A DNA stretch of 64,000 bases from Hymenobacter sp. J193 (GTDB taxonomy: Bacteria; Bacteroidota; Bacteroidia; Cytophagales; Hymenobacteraceae): assembly GCF_024700075.1 (NCBI RefSeq), contig NZ_JAJONE010000001.1:868001-932000 (forward strand). The letters run 5' to 3'. Every line of letters begins with the position of its first letter. Within the stretch, counting starts at the first letter, position 1. Shown in pieces: positions 14,748 through 24,415 of this stretch. The notes under the pieces were generated by a model that saw only the letters and a list, made by a program, of their open reading frames with translations, was not told the DNA's origin and did no database searches. A program made the position numbers and the translations under genes.

Positions 14748-17606
14748 TTGGTGTGGCCGGTCCCGTTTTCCCGCGCCGCTGCTTTCTGCTTGAATACACA
14801 AAGAATATCGGGTTGGCTGAGCGGGCTGTTGCTGGCCGTTGCGGTGCTGTTGCTCAGCAGCTGCAGCCGCCAGGCACCGGCCCCACGCTACCGCATTGGC
14901 TTTTCGCAGTGCAGCACCAATGGGCCTTGGCGCCAGGCTATGCTGGCGGGCATGGAGCGGGAGCTGAGCTTCCACCCCGAGGTTGCGCTACGGATGCTGA
15001 ACGCCAACGACAACAGTCAGGTGCAGCAGCAGCAGATTCGGCAACTGCTGCGCGAGGGCGTGGATTTGCTTATCGTGTCGCCCTACGAAGCCGGGCCGGT
15101 GACGCCCGCCGTGGAGGAAGCCATTGCCCAAGGCGTGCCCGTGGTGCTGCTCGACCGGCGCACGGCCTCGCCCCGCTACACGGCCTACGTCGGCGGCGAC
15201 AACCTGGAAATAGGCAAGACGGCGGCTCGCTACGCGGCGAGCCTGCTCCGGCAGCGCGGCTACGTAGCCGAGGTGCTGGGTACGCCCGGCTCCTCAGCCA
15301 CCGCCGAGCGGCACCAGGGGTTTGTGCAGGCGCTGGCAGCTTACCCTGGCATCCGCTCCGTGGGCCAGGTAGAAGGCGACTGGACCGTGAATACCGTGAA
15401 ACCGGCTTTGCGCACGTTGCTCAAGGCTCACCCGGAAGTTTCCCTGCTGTTTGCTCATAACGATGGTATGGCCCGCGGGGCCGCCGAAGTGTGCCGGGAG
15501 CTTGGGCGGGAGCGGCAGATCAAAATCGTTGGGGTTGATGGCCTTGCCGGGCCCAATGAAGGACTTGATCTGGTGCGGCGCGGCTTACTGGACGCCTCTA
15601 TCCTGTACGCTCCCGGCGGCGAGGAAGCCATGCGCACAGCCCTAAGCATCCTGCGCCGCCAGCCCTACCGCCGCGAGAACACGCTCGGCACGCTCGTTAT
15701 CGACTCCACCAACGTGCGCACCTTACAGCAGCAAACCGATAAAATGGCCAGCCAGCAGCAGGACATCCTGCGCCAGCAGGGTCTATTGCAGTCGTTGCGG
15801 GCCACGTATGCCAGCCAGCGCACGGTGCTGTACGGGCTGCTGGCCACCCTGCTCGGAGCCATTTTGCTGGGCGGCGTGGCCTGGCGCTCAGCGCGTAAAA
15901 ACCGGCAGGTAAACCAGCAGCTGGCCCGGCAGAACGCCGAAATCGACGCCATCAACCACCAACTAGTCAGCCAAAACGAGGAAATCCGGCAGCAGCGCAA
16001 CCAGCTCGAAACCCTGGCGGCGCAGGCCCGCACCGATACGGAGGCCAAGCTGCGCTTCTTTACCAACTTTTCTCATGAGTTGCGCACCCCGCTCACTCTC
16101 ATTCTAGGGCCCGTGGAGGAATTGCTCACCAGCTCCTCCGACCTCACGGCCACCCAGCGCCACGACCTGGGCTTGGTGCGCCGCAACACGCAGCGGCTGC
16201 TGCAACTGGTTAATCAGCTGCTCGATTTCCGCAAGATTGAAGTCGGCAAGATGGCCGTGCGTGCCAATGAGGGAAACCTCGTGACCTTTGTGCGCGAAAT
16301 TGTGGATGCCTTCGAGCGGCCGGCCCGCCAACGAAGCGTGGAGCTGTGCTTTCAGGCCCCGGAGCCCGAACTGAAAGGCTGGTTTGACGGCAATATCCTC
16401 GACAAGGTCTTCTTCAACCTGCTTTCCAATGCCCTGAAGTTTACGCCGGATCAGGGCGTTATCACCATCAGCGTGGAGGCTGCGGCCGATGGCCGCTACC
16501 TGTGCGTGAGCGTGGCCGACACCGGCCGGGGTATCAGCGACCAGGACCGGGCCCACATCTTCGAGTGGTTTTACCAGGGTGACCAGAGCGCTGTGGCCAA
16601 GGGCTCGGGCATGGGGCTGGCGCTGGCCCAGGGCCTCACCCGCCTGCACCAGGGCCAACTCACGTTCAGCAGTCAGCCGGGCCAGGGCAGCACGTTTGTC
16701 GTAACCCTGCCCCGGGAGCTACCCGAAGCACTGCGCTCGACCGAGCCGGTCAGCCCCACAGTTTTTGCCCTGGATGAGCCGGAGTCGCTGCCCGAACTGG
16801 CTTCTCCGGATCCGGCGGCCGGCCCGGAAAGCGGGTTGGATACGCTGGTGCTGGTGATTGAGGACAACCCCGAGGTCAACAGCTTCCTGGCCCGCAAGCT
16901 GCGGCCTCACTTCCGGGTGCAGACGGCCACCGACGGGGCCAGCGGCCTGCGCATGGCCACCGACCTCATTCCCGACCTGGTAGTCTGCGACGTGATGATG
17001 CCCGGCCTGAGCGGGCTGGAAGTAGTAGCCCAGCTGAAGGCCGACTGGCGCACCTCGCACATTCCGGTGGTGCTGCTCACGGCCCGCAATGCCCCCGAGC
17101 AGCAGGTGGAGGGCGTGCAGGCCGGGGCCGATGTGTACCTGACCAAGCCCTTCAACCCGGCCTTCCTGCTGGAAAGCGTGCGGACGCTCCTGGGTAACCG
17201 CGCCCGGCAGCGGGAGCATTTCCGCCGGGAGCTGCTGGTAGATATGGAGGCCACACCCGCCTCCGACCCCGACCAGAAATTTCTCACCGACCTGACGGCC
17301 GTGGTGGAAGCGCAGCTGGCCCAGCCCACCCTGAACGTGGAAGATGTGGCCCGCGGCCTGGGCATCTCGCGCATGCAGCTCTACCGCAAAATCAAAGCAG
17401 TGCTGGGCACCGGCGTATCCGATTTCATTCAGGGCCGGCGCCTGGCCAAAGCCCGGGAGCTGCTGGTAGATGATACCCTCAGCATTACCGATGTGGCCTA
17501 CGAGCTGGGATTCTCCTCGCCCTCCTACTTCTCCACTTCCTTTAAAGCCCGCTACCAGATTTCGCCTTCGGAGTTCCGGGCACTGCACAGCGCCCCGCAC
17601 GCTTAA
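14748..17606 (+). CDS. Hybrid two-component regulator: sugar-binding sensor, kinase, receiver and AraC HTH in one protein
   Basis: About 950 residues. A signal peptide with lipobox (LLLSSC) leads into a type I periplasmic-binding sugar domain (~48-320: IGFSQCSTNGPWRQAM, LIVSPYEAGP, VVLLDRRTAS, LLFAHNDGMARG). A membrane span (~362-384) and coiled coil follow, then HisKA with His443 in NFSHELRTPLTL, HATPase, a receiver with Asp748 in VCDVMMPGLSG, and an AraC-type HTH (~850-945). This is the HTCS architecture of Bacteroidota glycan regulators; the sensor type recalls the fructose sensor BT1754. It faces the downstream GH cluster and probably controls it. There is no ATG start: TTG at 14748, GTG at 14751 or TTG at 14790 are candidates. 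Confidence 0.93.
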   Translation: MVWPVPFSRAAAFCLNTQRISGWLSGLLLAVAVLLLSSCSRQAPAPRYRIGFSQCSTNGPWRQAMLAGMERELSFHPEVALRMLNANDNSQVQQQQIRQLLREGVDLLIVSPYEAGPVTPAVEEAIAQGVPVVLLDRRTASPRYTAYVGGDNLEIGKTAARYAASLLRQRGYVAEVLGTPGSSATAERHQGFVQALAAYPGIRSVGQVEGDWTVNTVKPALRTLLKAHPEVSLLFAHNDGMARGAAEVCRELGRERQIKIVGVDGLAGPNEGLDLVRRGLLDASILYAPGGEEAMRTALSILRRQPYRRENTLGTLVIDSTNVRTLQQQTDKMASQQQDILRQQGLLQSLRATYASQRTVLYGLLATLLGAILLGGVAWRSARKNRQVNQQLARQNAEIDAINHQLVSQNEEIRQQRNQLETLAAQARTDTEAKLRFFTNFSHELRTPLTLILGPVEELLTSSSDLTATQRHDLGLVRRNTQRLLQLVNQLLDFRKIEVGKMAVRANEGNLVTFVREIVDAFERPARQRSVELCFQAPEPELKGWFDGNILDKVFFNLLSNALKFTPDQGVITISVEAAADGRYLCVSVADTGRGISDQDRAHIFEWFYQGDQSAVAKGSGMGLALAQGLTRLHQGQLTFSSQPGQGSTFVVTLPRELPEALRSTEPVSPTVFALDEPESLPELASPDPAAGPESGLDTLVLVIEDNPEVNSFLARKLRPHFRVQTATDGASGLRMATDLIPDLVVCDVMMPGLSGLEVVAQLKADWRTSHIPVVLLTARNAPEQQVEGVQAGADVYLTKPFNPAFLLESVRTLLGNRARQREHFRRELLVDMEATPASDPDQKFLTDLTAVVEAQLAQPTLNVEDVARGLGISRMQLYRKIKAVLGTGVSDFIQGRRLAKARELLVDDTLSITDVAYELGFSSPSYFSTSFKARYQISPSEFRALHSAPHA

Positions 17607-17634
17607 AGCACAACATTTTCGTGCAATAAATTTG

Positions 17635-17665
17635 AAAACAGGCTCAATAATGAGCCTGTTTTTGT
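17635..17665 (+). terminator. Intrinsic terminator after the hybrid regulator gene
   Basis: A perfect 12-bp stem (17635-17646 with 17651-17662, loop ATAA) followed by TTTGTTTTT. It separates the regulator from the GH gene cluster, which therefore needs its own promoter. Confidence 0.88.
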
Positions 17666-17905
17666 TTTTATAATTTTGTATATCAGTTTGTTATAAAATA
17701 ATTCATCTTTACTGCTTTTTGATATGAATATGCAAGTCATTCTCCGGCAGTATGCGGAACTTCGTGGCGGACAGTTTGGAAAAGAAGGATGCTTCCGTCA
17801 TTCCATTACTTCCCCGAATCCGGTTTTCAGCTGGTCAGCCTTTGCCGGCCACGCCCAGATTTGAAAACCGTTATTGCCTTGCTTCCCCATCCCGCCCTTC
17901 CCCGC
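17663..17905. other. AT-rich leader of the glycoside hydrolase cluster
   Basis: The region from 17663 to about 17740 is strikingly AT-rich for this genome and contains a TAnnTTTG match (TAATTTTG at 17671-17678). It is the likely promoter and operator zone for the first GH30 gene. I could not identify a regulator-binding repeat with confidence. Confidence 0.4.
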
Positions 17906-19324
17906 ATGTTTCGCCTTCCTTCCCTTGCCACGGCCCTGCTCCTGGGGCTGAGTCTGACTTCCGGCTGCCAGCGCCCATCCACGGGCACTGCCAAATCGGT
18001 GGAGTTCTGGCTGACCAACCCGGATAAGTCGGCGCTGTTTCAGCGCCAGGCTACGCCACTGGGCTTTGGCTCGGAGGCGGCCACGCTGACTACCCCGGTT
18101 ATTGAGGTAGACGAGCAGCAAACGTTTCAGCCCATCGACGGATTCGGCTACTGCCTTACGGGCGGCAGTGCCCAGCTGCTGCACGCTATGAGCCCGGCTG
18201 CCCGCAAAACCCTATTGCAGGAGCTGTTTGGTACGGCGGGCACCAGCATTGGGGTGAGCTACCTACGCCTGAGCATCGGCGCCTCCGACCTGGATGCGCA
18301 GGTGTTCAGCTACAACGACCTGCCCGCCGGGCAGACCGACCCCACGCTCAGCAAGTTCAGCCTCGCCCCCGACCGGGAGCACCTGCTGCCCGTACTCAAG
18401 GAAATCCTGGCTATCAACCCCAGCCTCAAGCTGATGGGCTCGCCCTGGTCGCCGCCGCCGTGGATGAAAACCAATGAAAGCTCCAAGGGCGGCTCCCTGA
18501 AGCCGGAGTTTTATCCGGCTTACGCCCAGTATTTCGTGAAGTACATCCAAGGCATGAAGGCCGAGGGGGTGCGCATCGACGCCATTACTATCCAGAATGA
18601 GCCCCTGCACCCCGGCAACAACCCCAGCCTGCTGATGCTGGCGGAGCAGCAGGCGGAGTTTATCAAGAAGCACCTGGGCCCGGCCTTTAAGGCGGCGAAA
18701 ATCGATACTAAGATTATAGTTTACGACCACAACGCCGACCGGCCCGACTACCCCATCAGCATCCTCAACGACCCCGAAGCCAAGCAGTACGTGGATGGCT
18801 CGGCCTTTCACCTCTACGGCGGCCCCATCGAAGCCCTGAGCAAAGTGCACGACGCCCACCCCGACAAGAACCTGTACTTCACGGAGCAGTGGGTGGGCTC
18901 GAAAAGCAACTTCGCCGAAAACCTGCCCTGGCACGTGCGCACCCTCATCATCGGGGCCACGCGCAACTGGGCCCGCACGGTGCTGGAGTGGAACCTGGCC
19001 GCCGACCTGCAACAGAACCCGCACACGCCCGGTGGCTGCACCGAGTGCCGGGGCGCACTCACCCTGGACGGCGACAAGGTGACCCGCGAAGATGCCTACT
19101 ACATCATTGCCCACGCCAGTAAGTTTGCCCGGCCCGGCTCGGTGCGCATTGCCTCCACCACGCCCGAGAAGCTGCCCAATGTGGCCTTCCGGTCCCCAAG
19201 CGGCCAGCGGGTGCTGGTGGTGCAGAACGACAACGCCAGCCCGCAAACCTTTGCGGTGCGCCATCAGGGCCGTGTGTTTTCCTCCACACTGGGCGCCGGC
19301 GCGGTGGGCACTTACGTCTGGTAA
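17906..19324 (+). CDS. GH30 glycoside hydrolase lipoprotein (probable beta-1,6-glucanase)
   Basis: A 472-residue lipoprotein (signal peptide with LTSGC lipobox). It has the GH30 (beta/alpha)8 barrel plus beta-domain: QPIDGFGYCLTGGSA opening, GSPWSPPPWMKTNES, acid/base Glu232 in QNEPLHPGNN, nucleophile Glu327 in FTEQWVGS, and the C-terminal ASKFARPGSVRI beta-sandwich. The pattern is closest to GH30 subfamily 3, known for endo-beta-1,6-glucanases. It is probably displayed on the outer membrane to cut beta-1,6-glucan. The ATG at 17906 is preferred to a longer reading from 17789. A clear paralogue lies at 20545. Confidence 0.92.
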   Translation: MFRLPSLATALLLGLSLTSGCQRPSTGTAKSVEFWLTNPDKSALFQRQATPLGFGSEAATLTTPVIEVDEQQTFQPIDGFGYCLTGGSAQLLHAMSPAARKTLLQELFGTAGTSIGVSYLRLSIGASDLDAQVFSYNDLPAGQTDPTLSKFSLAPDREHLLPVLKEILAINPSLKLMGSPWSPPPWMKTNESSKGGSLKPEFYPAYAQYFVKYIQGMKAEGVRIDAITIQNEPLHPGNNPSLLMLAEQQAEFIKKHLGPAFKAAKIDTKIIVYDHNADRPDYPISILNDPEAKQYVDGSAFHLYGGPIEALSKVHDAHPDKNLYFTEQWVGSKSNFAENLPWHVRTLIIGATRNWARTVLEWNLAADLQQNPHTPGGCTECRGALTLDGDKVTREDAYYIIAHASKFARPGSVRIASTTPEKLPNVAFRSPSGQRVLVVQNDNASPQTFAVRHQGRVFSSTLGAGAVGTYVW

Positions 19325-19377
19325 TCATTTCACATCCCCTTTATCTTTTTCACCTTCACCCCTTTTACCAAATTCCC

Positions 19378-20478
19378 ATGAAAAAAATCTTTACCCTTTC
19401 TGCAGTTGCCGCCCTGATGGCCACCTCCCTGGGGGCCCAGGCCCAGTTCACCGTAAACGGCACCCTCGATGCCAATGAAGTTGGTACTGGCCAAGGCAAG
19501 TACCAGCTGGTAGGCACCTACACCGGGGCCCACTCCATAACTGACCGGGGCCTGAAAGCCCTGTACGTGGGCACCACGGCTACCACCCTGAACGTCATGG
19601 TTGTTGCCTCTGCCGAAATCGATGGCTACAACTCACTGGTGTTATACTTGGATACGCCTAACAAGACGGGCATCGCGGCCAACACCCAGCTGCCCGGCAG
19701 CACTAACGGAGGCAACGATGGCCGGGAGTCGTTGCGCCAGCGCCCGACCCTGGATATGGAAGTAGACTATGCCTTCCGCTGCACCACTTCACCCTTCCGG
19801 AATGAAAATAATGCCATCTACCTCAGCCGGGTGGATTACACCAAAATGCCCTACGACGAAGTGGGGATGGGTGCAGGCAGAAAAGACGGCACGCTGACCA
19901 CGGATGTCGTCAATGACCCTGCCAAAGCAACTACCGCTTATCAGACCAGCGCGACGGGCAGCGTGGCCGCCAATACCAGCACGGGTTGGGAATTCGAAAT
20001 TCCGCTGTCGGCTATCGGCGGGGCGGAGATGGGCGACAAACTCCAGATGATGGTGGCTTACATTGATGACTTCAAAAGCTTCAACTCCGATGTGCTGCCG
20101 ACGATTACCGGCCAGACCACTGCCCTGGGCATCAACCCTGACTTCAGTGCTATTCCCGGCAAGCAGTTCTACACCTACCAGGTAGGCACGGGCGTATTGG
20201 CCAGCCGCTCGGCCACGGCAGCGCTCAAGGCCGCGCTGTACCCAAACCCGGTAGCTGCCAGCAGCCGCCTCTCCTACAGCGTACCCAGCCAGGCGCCGGT
20301 ACAGGTATCCGTGTATAACGCCCTAGGTCAGAAGGTTCTGAACTTGCTCTCGGCTACGCAGGCCCCGGGCGCGCAGTCGGTGGCGTTGGCGCCGCTCCGC
20401 CAGCTCCGGCAGGGTGCTTACACGGTCACGCTTCAGGTAGGCACGCAACTAAGCACGCACCGCGTACTGGTTGATTAG
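19378..20478 (+). CDS. T9SS-sorted secreted protein of unknown function
   Basis: A 366-residue protein with a signal peptide (MKKIFTLSAVAALMATSLGAQAQ). The central part (~25-270) is a beta-rich domain (FTVNGTLDANEVG...) of the kind used for ligand binding; I do not recognise it firmly. The last ~80 residues form a T9SS type A sorting domain (ALYPNPVAASS ... YNALGQKV ... GAYTVTLQVG). It is thus exported by the Por system and probably fixed at the cell surface. Sitting between two GH30 genes with a 53-bp gap to the first, it may be a glucan-binding protein; that is inference only. Confidence 0.82.
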   Translation: MKKIFTLSAVAALMATSLGAQAQFTVNGTLDANEVGTGQGKYQLVGTYTGAHSITDRGLKALYVGTTATTLNVMVVASAEIDGYNSLVLYLDTPNKTGIAANTQLPGSTNGGNDGRESLRQRPTLDMEVDYAFRCTTSPFRNENNAIYLSRVDYTKMPYDEVGMGAGRKDGTLTTDVVNDPAKATTAYQTSATGSVAANTSTGWEFEIPLSAIGGAEMGDKLQMMVAYIDDFKSFNSDVLPTITGQTTALGINPDFSAIPGKQFYTYQVGTGVLASRSATAALKAALYPNPVAASSRLSYSVPSQAPVQVSVYNALGQKVLNLLSATQAPGAQSVALAPLRQLRQGAYTVTLQVGTQLSTHRVLVD

Positions 20479-20486
20479 TACAGTAG

Positions 20487-20528
20487 CCGGGCGCGGCCGG
20501 AACAGCTGGCCGCGCCCGGTATTTTTTC
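20487..20528 (+). terminator. Intrinsic terminator inside the GH cluster
   Basis: A perfect 12-bp all-GC stem (20487-20498 with 20508-20519) followed by ATTTTTT. It should end most transcripts after the T9SS protein gene, so downstream genes either have their own promoter or receive reduced read-through. Confidence 0.88.
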
Positions 20529-20544
20529 TTTTCAGTTCTTTCTT

Positions 20545-21999
20545 ATGCATAAGATTCTGGCAGGCTACGTGGGCACTACGCTCCTCAGCGCACTGGTGCT
20601 CAGTGGCTGCGGCGGTGGCTCCGATGGGCCCGACTCCAAACCGGTGCCGCCCAAGCCACCCGTGGAAACCGGCCCCTCGCAGGTAGCCACGTGGCTGACG
20701 ACCACCGACCAGTCGATGCTGTTCCAGAAAAGCACGCAGGTTCTGAATTTCAAGGACGGGACTACTAGCGGCGCGACTATCGTGGTGGATACCACCACTA
20801 CCTACCAGGGCATCGACGGCTTCGGGTACACGCTCACGGGCGGCAGTGCCACGCTCATTCATCAGCTGCCCGACGCCAACCGCGTGGCGCTGCTGCGGGA
20901 GCTGTTTGCCACCGACGACACCAACATCGGCACCAGCTATCTGCGCATCAGCATTGGGGCCTCCGACCTGAGTGAGCGGCCGTTTACCTACGACGACCTG
21001 CCGGCGGGCCAGACCGACCCTACGCTGGAGAAATTCACCCTGGCCGAAGAGCAGAAGGACTTGCTGCCGGTGCTGCGGGAAATCCTGGCTATCAACCCCG
21101 ACATCAAGATCATGGGCTCGCCGTGGACGGCGCCGCCCTGGATGAAGACCAACGGCAGCTACAAAGGCGGCTCCCTGAAGGCCGAATACTACAGCGTGTA
21201 CGCCAAGTTCTTCGTCAAGTACCTGCAAAGCATGCAGGCCGAGGGCGTACGCATCGATGCCATTACGGTGCAGAACGAGCCGCTCCATGATGGCAACAAC
21301 CCCAGCATGCACATGACGGCATCTCAGCAGGCCGTTTTCGTTGGCACCTACCTCGGGCCGGCTTTGCAGGCAGCCGGACTTACGACCAAGATTATTCTCT
21401 ACGACCACAACGCCGACCGCACCGACTACCCGCTGGAAATCCTGGCCAACGCCACCGCCAACAAGTACTCCGATGGCTCGGCCTTTCACCTCTACGGCGG
21501 CAGCATTGACGCCCTGACCAGGGTGCATAACGCCTACCCCGACAAGAACATATACTTCACCGAGCAGTGGATAGGCGGCCCGGGCAACTTTGCCGGGGAC
21601 TTCGGCTGGCACATTGGCACCCTCATTATCGGGGCTACGCGCAACTGGAGCCGCAACGTGCTGGAGTGGAACCTGGCCGCCGACCAGAACTATGGCCCCC
21701 ACACCGAGGGCGGCTGCTCTACCTGCCTGGGCGCCCTCACCATTAATGGCGGCACCGTGAGCCGCAACCCGGCTTACTACGTCATTGCTCACGCCAGCAA
21801 GTTTGTGCGGCCCGGCTCGGTGCGCATCGATACCAACCTGCCCAGTACGCTGCCCAACGTGGCCTTCAAAAACCCCAACGGCCAGAAGGTGCTCATTGTG
21901 CAGAACACCGGCGCCACCCAAACCTTCAGCATTGCCTACCGTGGCAAAGAAGCTACCACCACGCTGGCCAGCGGCTCCGTGGCCACTTACGTATGGTAA
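20545..21999 (+). CDS. GH30 glycoside hydrolase lipoprotein, second copy
   Basis: A 484-residue lipoprotein (LVLSGC lipobox, then a Gly/Pro-rich linker). The catalytic parts closely follow those of the GH30 gene at 17906: GIDGFGYTLTGGSATL, GSPWTAPPWMKTNGS, acid/base Glu245 in QNEPLHDGNN, nucleophile Glu340 in FTEQWIGG, ASKFVRPGSVRI. Most of the two mature proteins can be aligned without gaps, so this is a recent tandem paralogue. Expected activity is hydrolysis of beta-1,6-linked glucan at the cell surface. The two copies may differ in chain-length preference. Confidence 0.92.
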   Translation: MHKILAGYVGTTLLSALVLSGCGGGSDGPDSKPVPPKPPVETGPSQVATWLTTTDQSMLFQKSTQVLNFKDGTTSGATIVVDTTTTYQGIDGFGYTLTGGSATLIHQLPDANRVALLRELFATDDTNIGTSYLRISIGASDLSERPFTYDDLPAGQTDPTLEKFTLAEEQKDLLPVLREILAINPDIKIMGSPWTAPPWMKTNGSYKGGSLKAEYYSVYAKFFVKYLQSMQAEGVRIDAITVQNEPLHDGNNPSMHMTASQQAVFVGTYLGPALQAAGLTTKIILYDHNADRTDYPLEILANATANKYSDGSAFHLYGGSIDALTRVHNAYPDKNIYFTEQWIGGPGNFAGDFGWHIGTLIIGATRNWSRNVLEWNLAADQNYGPHTEGGCSTCLGALTINGGTVSRNPAYYVIAHASKFVRPGSVRIDTNLPSTLPNVAFKNPNGQKVLIVQNTGATQTFSIAYRGKEATTTLASGSVATYVW

Positions 22000-22092
22000 A
22001 CGCTTCATTATAAACTATATATCATACACTCCCCACGCACTTTGGTCTTTGTTCTGGCTTCCCGCTTTTCTTGTACTCGAACTCCCGAGAAT

Positions 22093-24219
22093 ATGCCTGT
22101 TACCTTTCGCCTATCGATACTAAAAACCAGCATTCTGCGTGGGCTGTGCCTGCTGCTTGTGCTCTTGGCTGGTTTAGGCTTCGGTCGGCAGGCCCATGCT
22201 CAAAGCTTCCTGCGGGCCAGCGGCACCAAAATCGTGAATGCCAGCAACCAGGAGGTTATACTCAACGGCATGAACCTGGGAGGCTGGGCTCTGCAGGAAG
22301 GCTACATTATCAAGCCCGGCTGGCCTGGCATCGACGGCAAGCAGACCCAGGGCACGGTGAAAAAGGCGCTTTACAACGCGGGCATGAGCGACGCGGAAGT
22401 GGAAGCCTTCTACCAGGACTACCGCAACAACTTCATTACCAAGCCCGACCTCGACTACATTGCCTCCAAGGGCTTTAACTGCGTACGGCTGCCCCTGCAC
22501 TATGATCTGTTCCTGACGCCCAGCCAGCGGGCCGTGCGCAATAGTGTTATTCGGGGGACGGTAACCTATGCTTCGTACGTGAGCCAGCTTACCGAATGGT
22601 ACAACGCCGACCAGCTGTTTACCGACGCGGCCAGCATGGAAGCGGTGCGCCTGATTGACAACACCCTGGCCTGGGCAGCCGCCAACAAGATGTACGTGGT
22701 GCTGGACCTGCACGCCGCGCCCGGCTCCCAGGGCACCGATGCCAACATCTCCGACTCCCTCACCCCGCTGGACTTCTGGAATCAATCCATTTACCAGGAT
22801 ATCACTAACCGGTTGTGGAGCACGATTGCGGCCCGGTACAAGAATGACGCGCGCATTGCCATGTACGACCTCATCAACGAGCCGAACAACGTGCCCAGCA
22901 ACCAGCAGATCCATGACGTGTTTCAGCGGCTGATTAATACCGTGCGGGCGCAGGGCGACAACCACCTGCTGCTGCTGGAAGGCAACGGCTGGGGCAACGA
23001 CTACAACTACATGGAGAAGCGTACCTTCACCAACAACGCCAACCTGGTGTACAACTCCCACCGCTACAGCGGCACGGGCTACGAGCTCGACAACGGCGTG
23101 AACTCCACCGGCGGTGGCCCCAACAGCCTGCGCTTCATTGGCACCATGAAGCAGTTTCGCATCGATAATGACGTGCCCATCTGGGTAGGCGAAACCGGGG
23201 AAAACACGTTTACATGGATGCAGGATGCGGCCAAGAACCTGAACTCGGTGGGTATTGGCTGGTGCCACTGGACGTATAAGCGCTTCGAGGACCGCAACAA
23301 TGCCGCCTTCATGCGCATCAACCCGCCCTACGTGGTGGATGGGCCCGCTGGCCTCAGCCAGGTGCTGACCAACATCCAGTTTGCCAACTGCGTGCCCAAC
23401 AACACTGTGGCCGCCGTGTCGCCCAACCAGAACGGCATTGTGAACTACCCCGATGGTGGCAGCTATAATGGGGCCGGCAGCCTCCCGAGCGGCCTAGCGG
23501 TTGGTACCCTCTACGGAATCAGCTCTAAAAACGGCGGCAAGGCCCTGGAGGTAGCGGCCAACGCAACGGCCAACGGCAGCCAGGTGCAGCAAGGCACGTG
23601 GGCCGGTACCAACAACCAGCAGTGGAAACTGGTAGATGCGGGCGGCGGCTACGTGCGCATCGTGAACCTGAACAGCAACAAGAGTCTGGATATCGTTGGC
23701 CCCAGCACCGCTGCCGGGGCGCTTGTTCACCAGTGGGAATGGCTTAGCCAGGACAGTCAATACTGGCAGATCATCAGCAACGGTGACGGCACCTACCGCA
23801 TCATCAACAAGCTCAGCAATATGGCTCTGCACGTGCAGAGCAGCTCCACCGCCGACGGCGCCGCCATGCAGCAGCAGATATATATAGGGGCCAACAACCA
23901 GCGCTGGCTTTTCGCGGAACAGGGAGTGGTGCAGGCCGCCCGGGTTGCCGTGAGCCCCGAAGCCGATGCCCGGCTGCAGCTCTACCCTACCACGGTGCGG
24001 GACCAGCTGGCCTTTGATTACACGGCCGCCCAGGCGCAGCAGCTCCGGGTGGAGCTGGTGGATGCGCTGGGCCGCACGGTGTTCCGGGCCAATAAAGCCG
24101 TACGGGCGGGTTCTACCCGGCTCCGGTTTGCCGTGGTCACCCTCCTGCCCGGCCTGTATAGCCTGCGGGTGCATACCGCCGAGGGCTTGCTGAACCGGCG
24201 TCTGCTCATTGCCCGCTAA
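22093..24219 (+). CDS. GH5 hydrolase with ricin-type domain and T9SS sorting domain
   Basis: A 708-residue secreted enzyme: signal peptide ending AHAQ; a GH5 barrel (~37-435) with NGMNLGGWALQEGY, FNCVRLPLHY, acid/base Glu263 in LINEPNN and nucleophile Glu367 in VGETGEN; a ricin B-like beta-trefoil (~475-620) with repeated QW-type motifs (NNQQWKLV, DSQYWQI, NNQRWLF); and a C-terminal T9SS sorting domain (LQLYPTTVRDQL ... GLYSLRVHT). GH5 enzymes of this build are mostly exo-beta-1,3-glucanases or beta-glucosidases; the trefoil probably binds glucan. The ATG at 22093 is preferred to an upstream start at 22042. The next gene is a paralogue. Confidence 0.92.
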   Translation: MPVTFRLSILKTSILRGLCLLLVLLAGLGFGRQAHAQSFLRASGTKIVNASNQEVILNGMNLGGWALQEGYIIKPGWPGIDGKQTQGTVKKALYNAGMSDAEVEAFYQDYRNNFITKPDLDYIASKGFNCVRLPLHYDLFLTPSQRAVRNSVIRGTVTYASYVSQLTEWYNADQLFTDAASMEAVRLIDNTLAWAAANKMYVVLDLHAAPGSQGTDANISDSLTPLDFWNQSIYQDITNRLWSTIAARYKNDARIAMYDLINEPNNVPSNQQIHDVFQRLINTVRAQGDNHLLLLEGNGWGNDYNYMEKRTFTNNANLVYNSHRYSGTGYELDNGVNSTGGGPNSLRFIGTMKQFRIDNDVPIWVGETGENTFTWMQDAAKNLNSVGIGWCHWTYKRFEDRNNAAFMRINPPYVVDGPAGLSQVLTNIQFANCVPNNTVAAVSPNQNGIVNYPDGGSYNGAGSLPSGLAVGTLYGISSKNGGKALEVAANATANGSQVQQGTWAGTNNQQWKLVDAGGGYVRIVNLNSNKSLDIVGPSTAAGALVHQWEWLSQDSQYWQIISNGDGTYRIINKLSNMALHVQSSSTADGAAMQQQIYIGANNQRWLFAEQGVVQAARVAVSPEADARLQLYPTTVRDQLAFDYTAAQAQQLRVELVDALGRTVFRANKAVRAGSTRLRFAVVTLLPGLYSLRVHTAEGLLNRRLLIAR

Positions 24220-24415
24220 CTCACCCCCTGGCAAGTGCCGGCCACCCTCGGGCGCGGCGGCGCTGCTGGTGGCATTACCCTACCTCTTCTCTTTTTACTA
24301 ACTACTCGCTAACTATTCAGTTTTCTTCCGCTTTCCCGCTCCCGCTGCCCGCTTCCGCACACCTGTTCTCCGTTCTGGCTCCCCCTTTCTTTCCATACCC
24401 AAAACACCCACAACC

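Noticed and set aside
20449..22008. 519-codon minus-strand open frame
   Set aside because: It is a mirror of the GH30 gene at 20545-21999, whose catalytic motifs are unmistakable. Similar shadows at 18263-19264, 22174-23268, 24317-25651, 30460-32289 and 36948-38333 were dismissed for the same reason.
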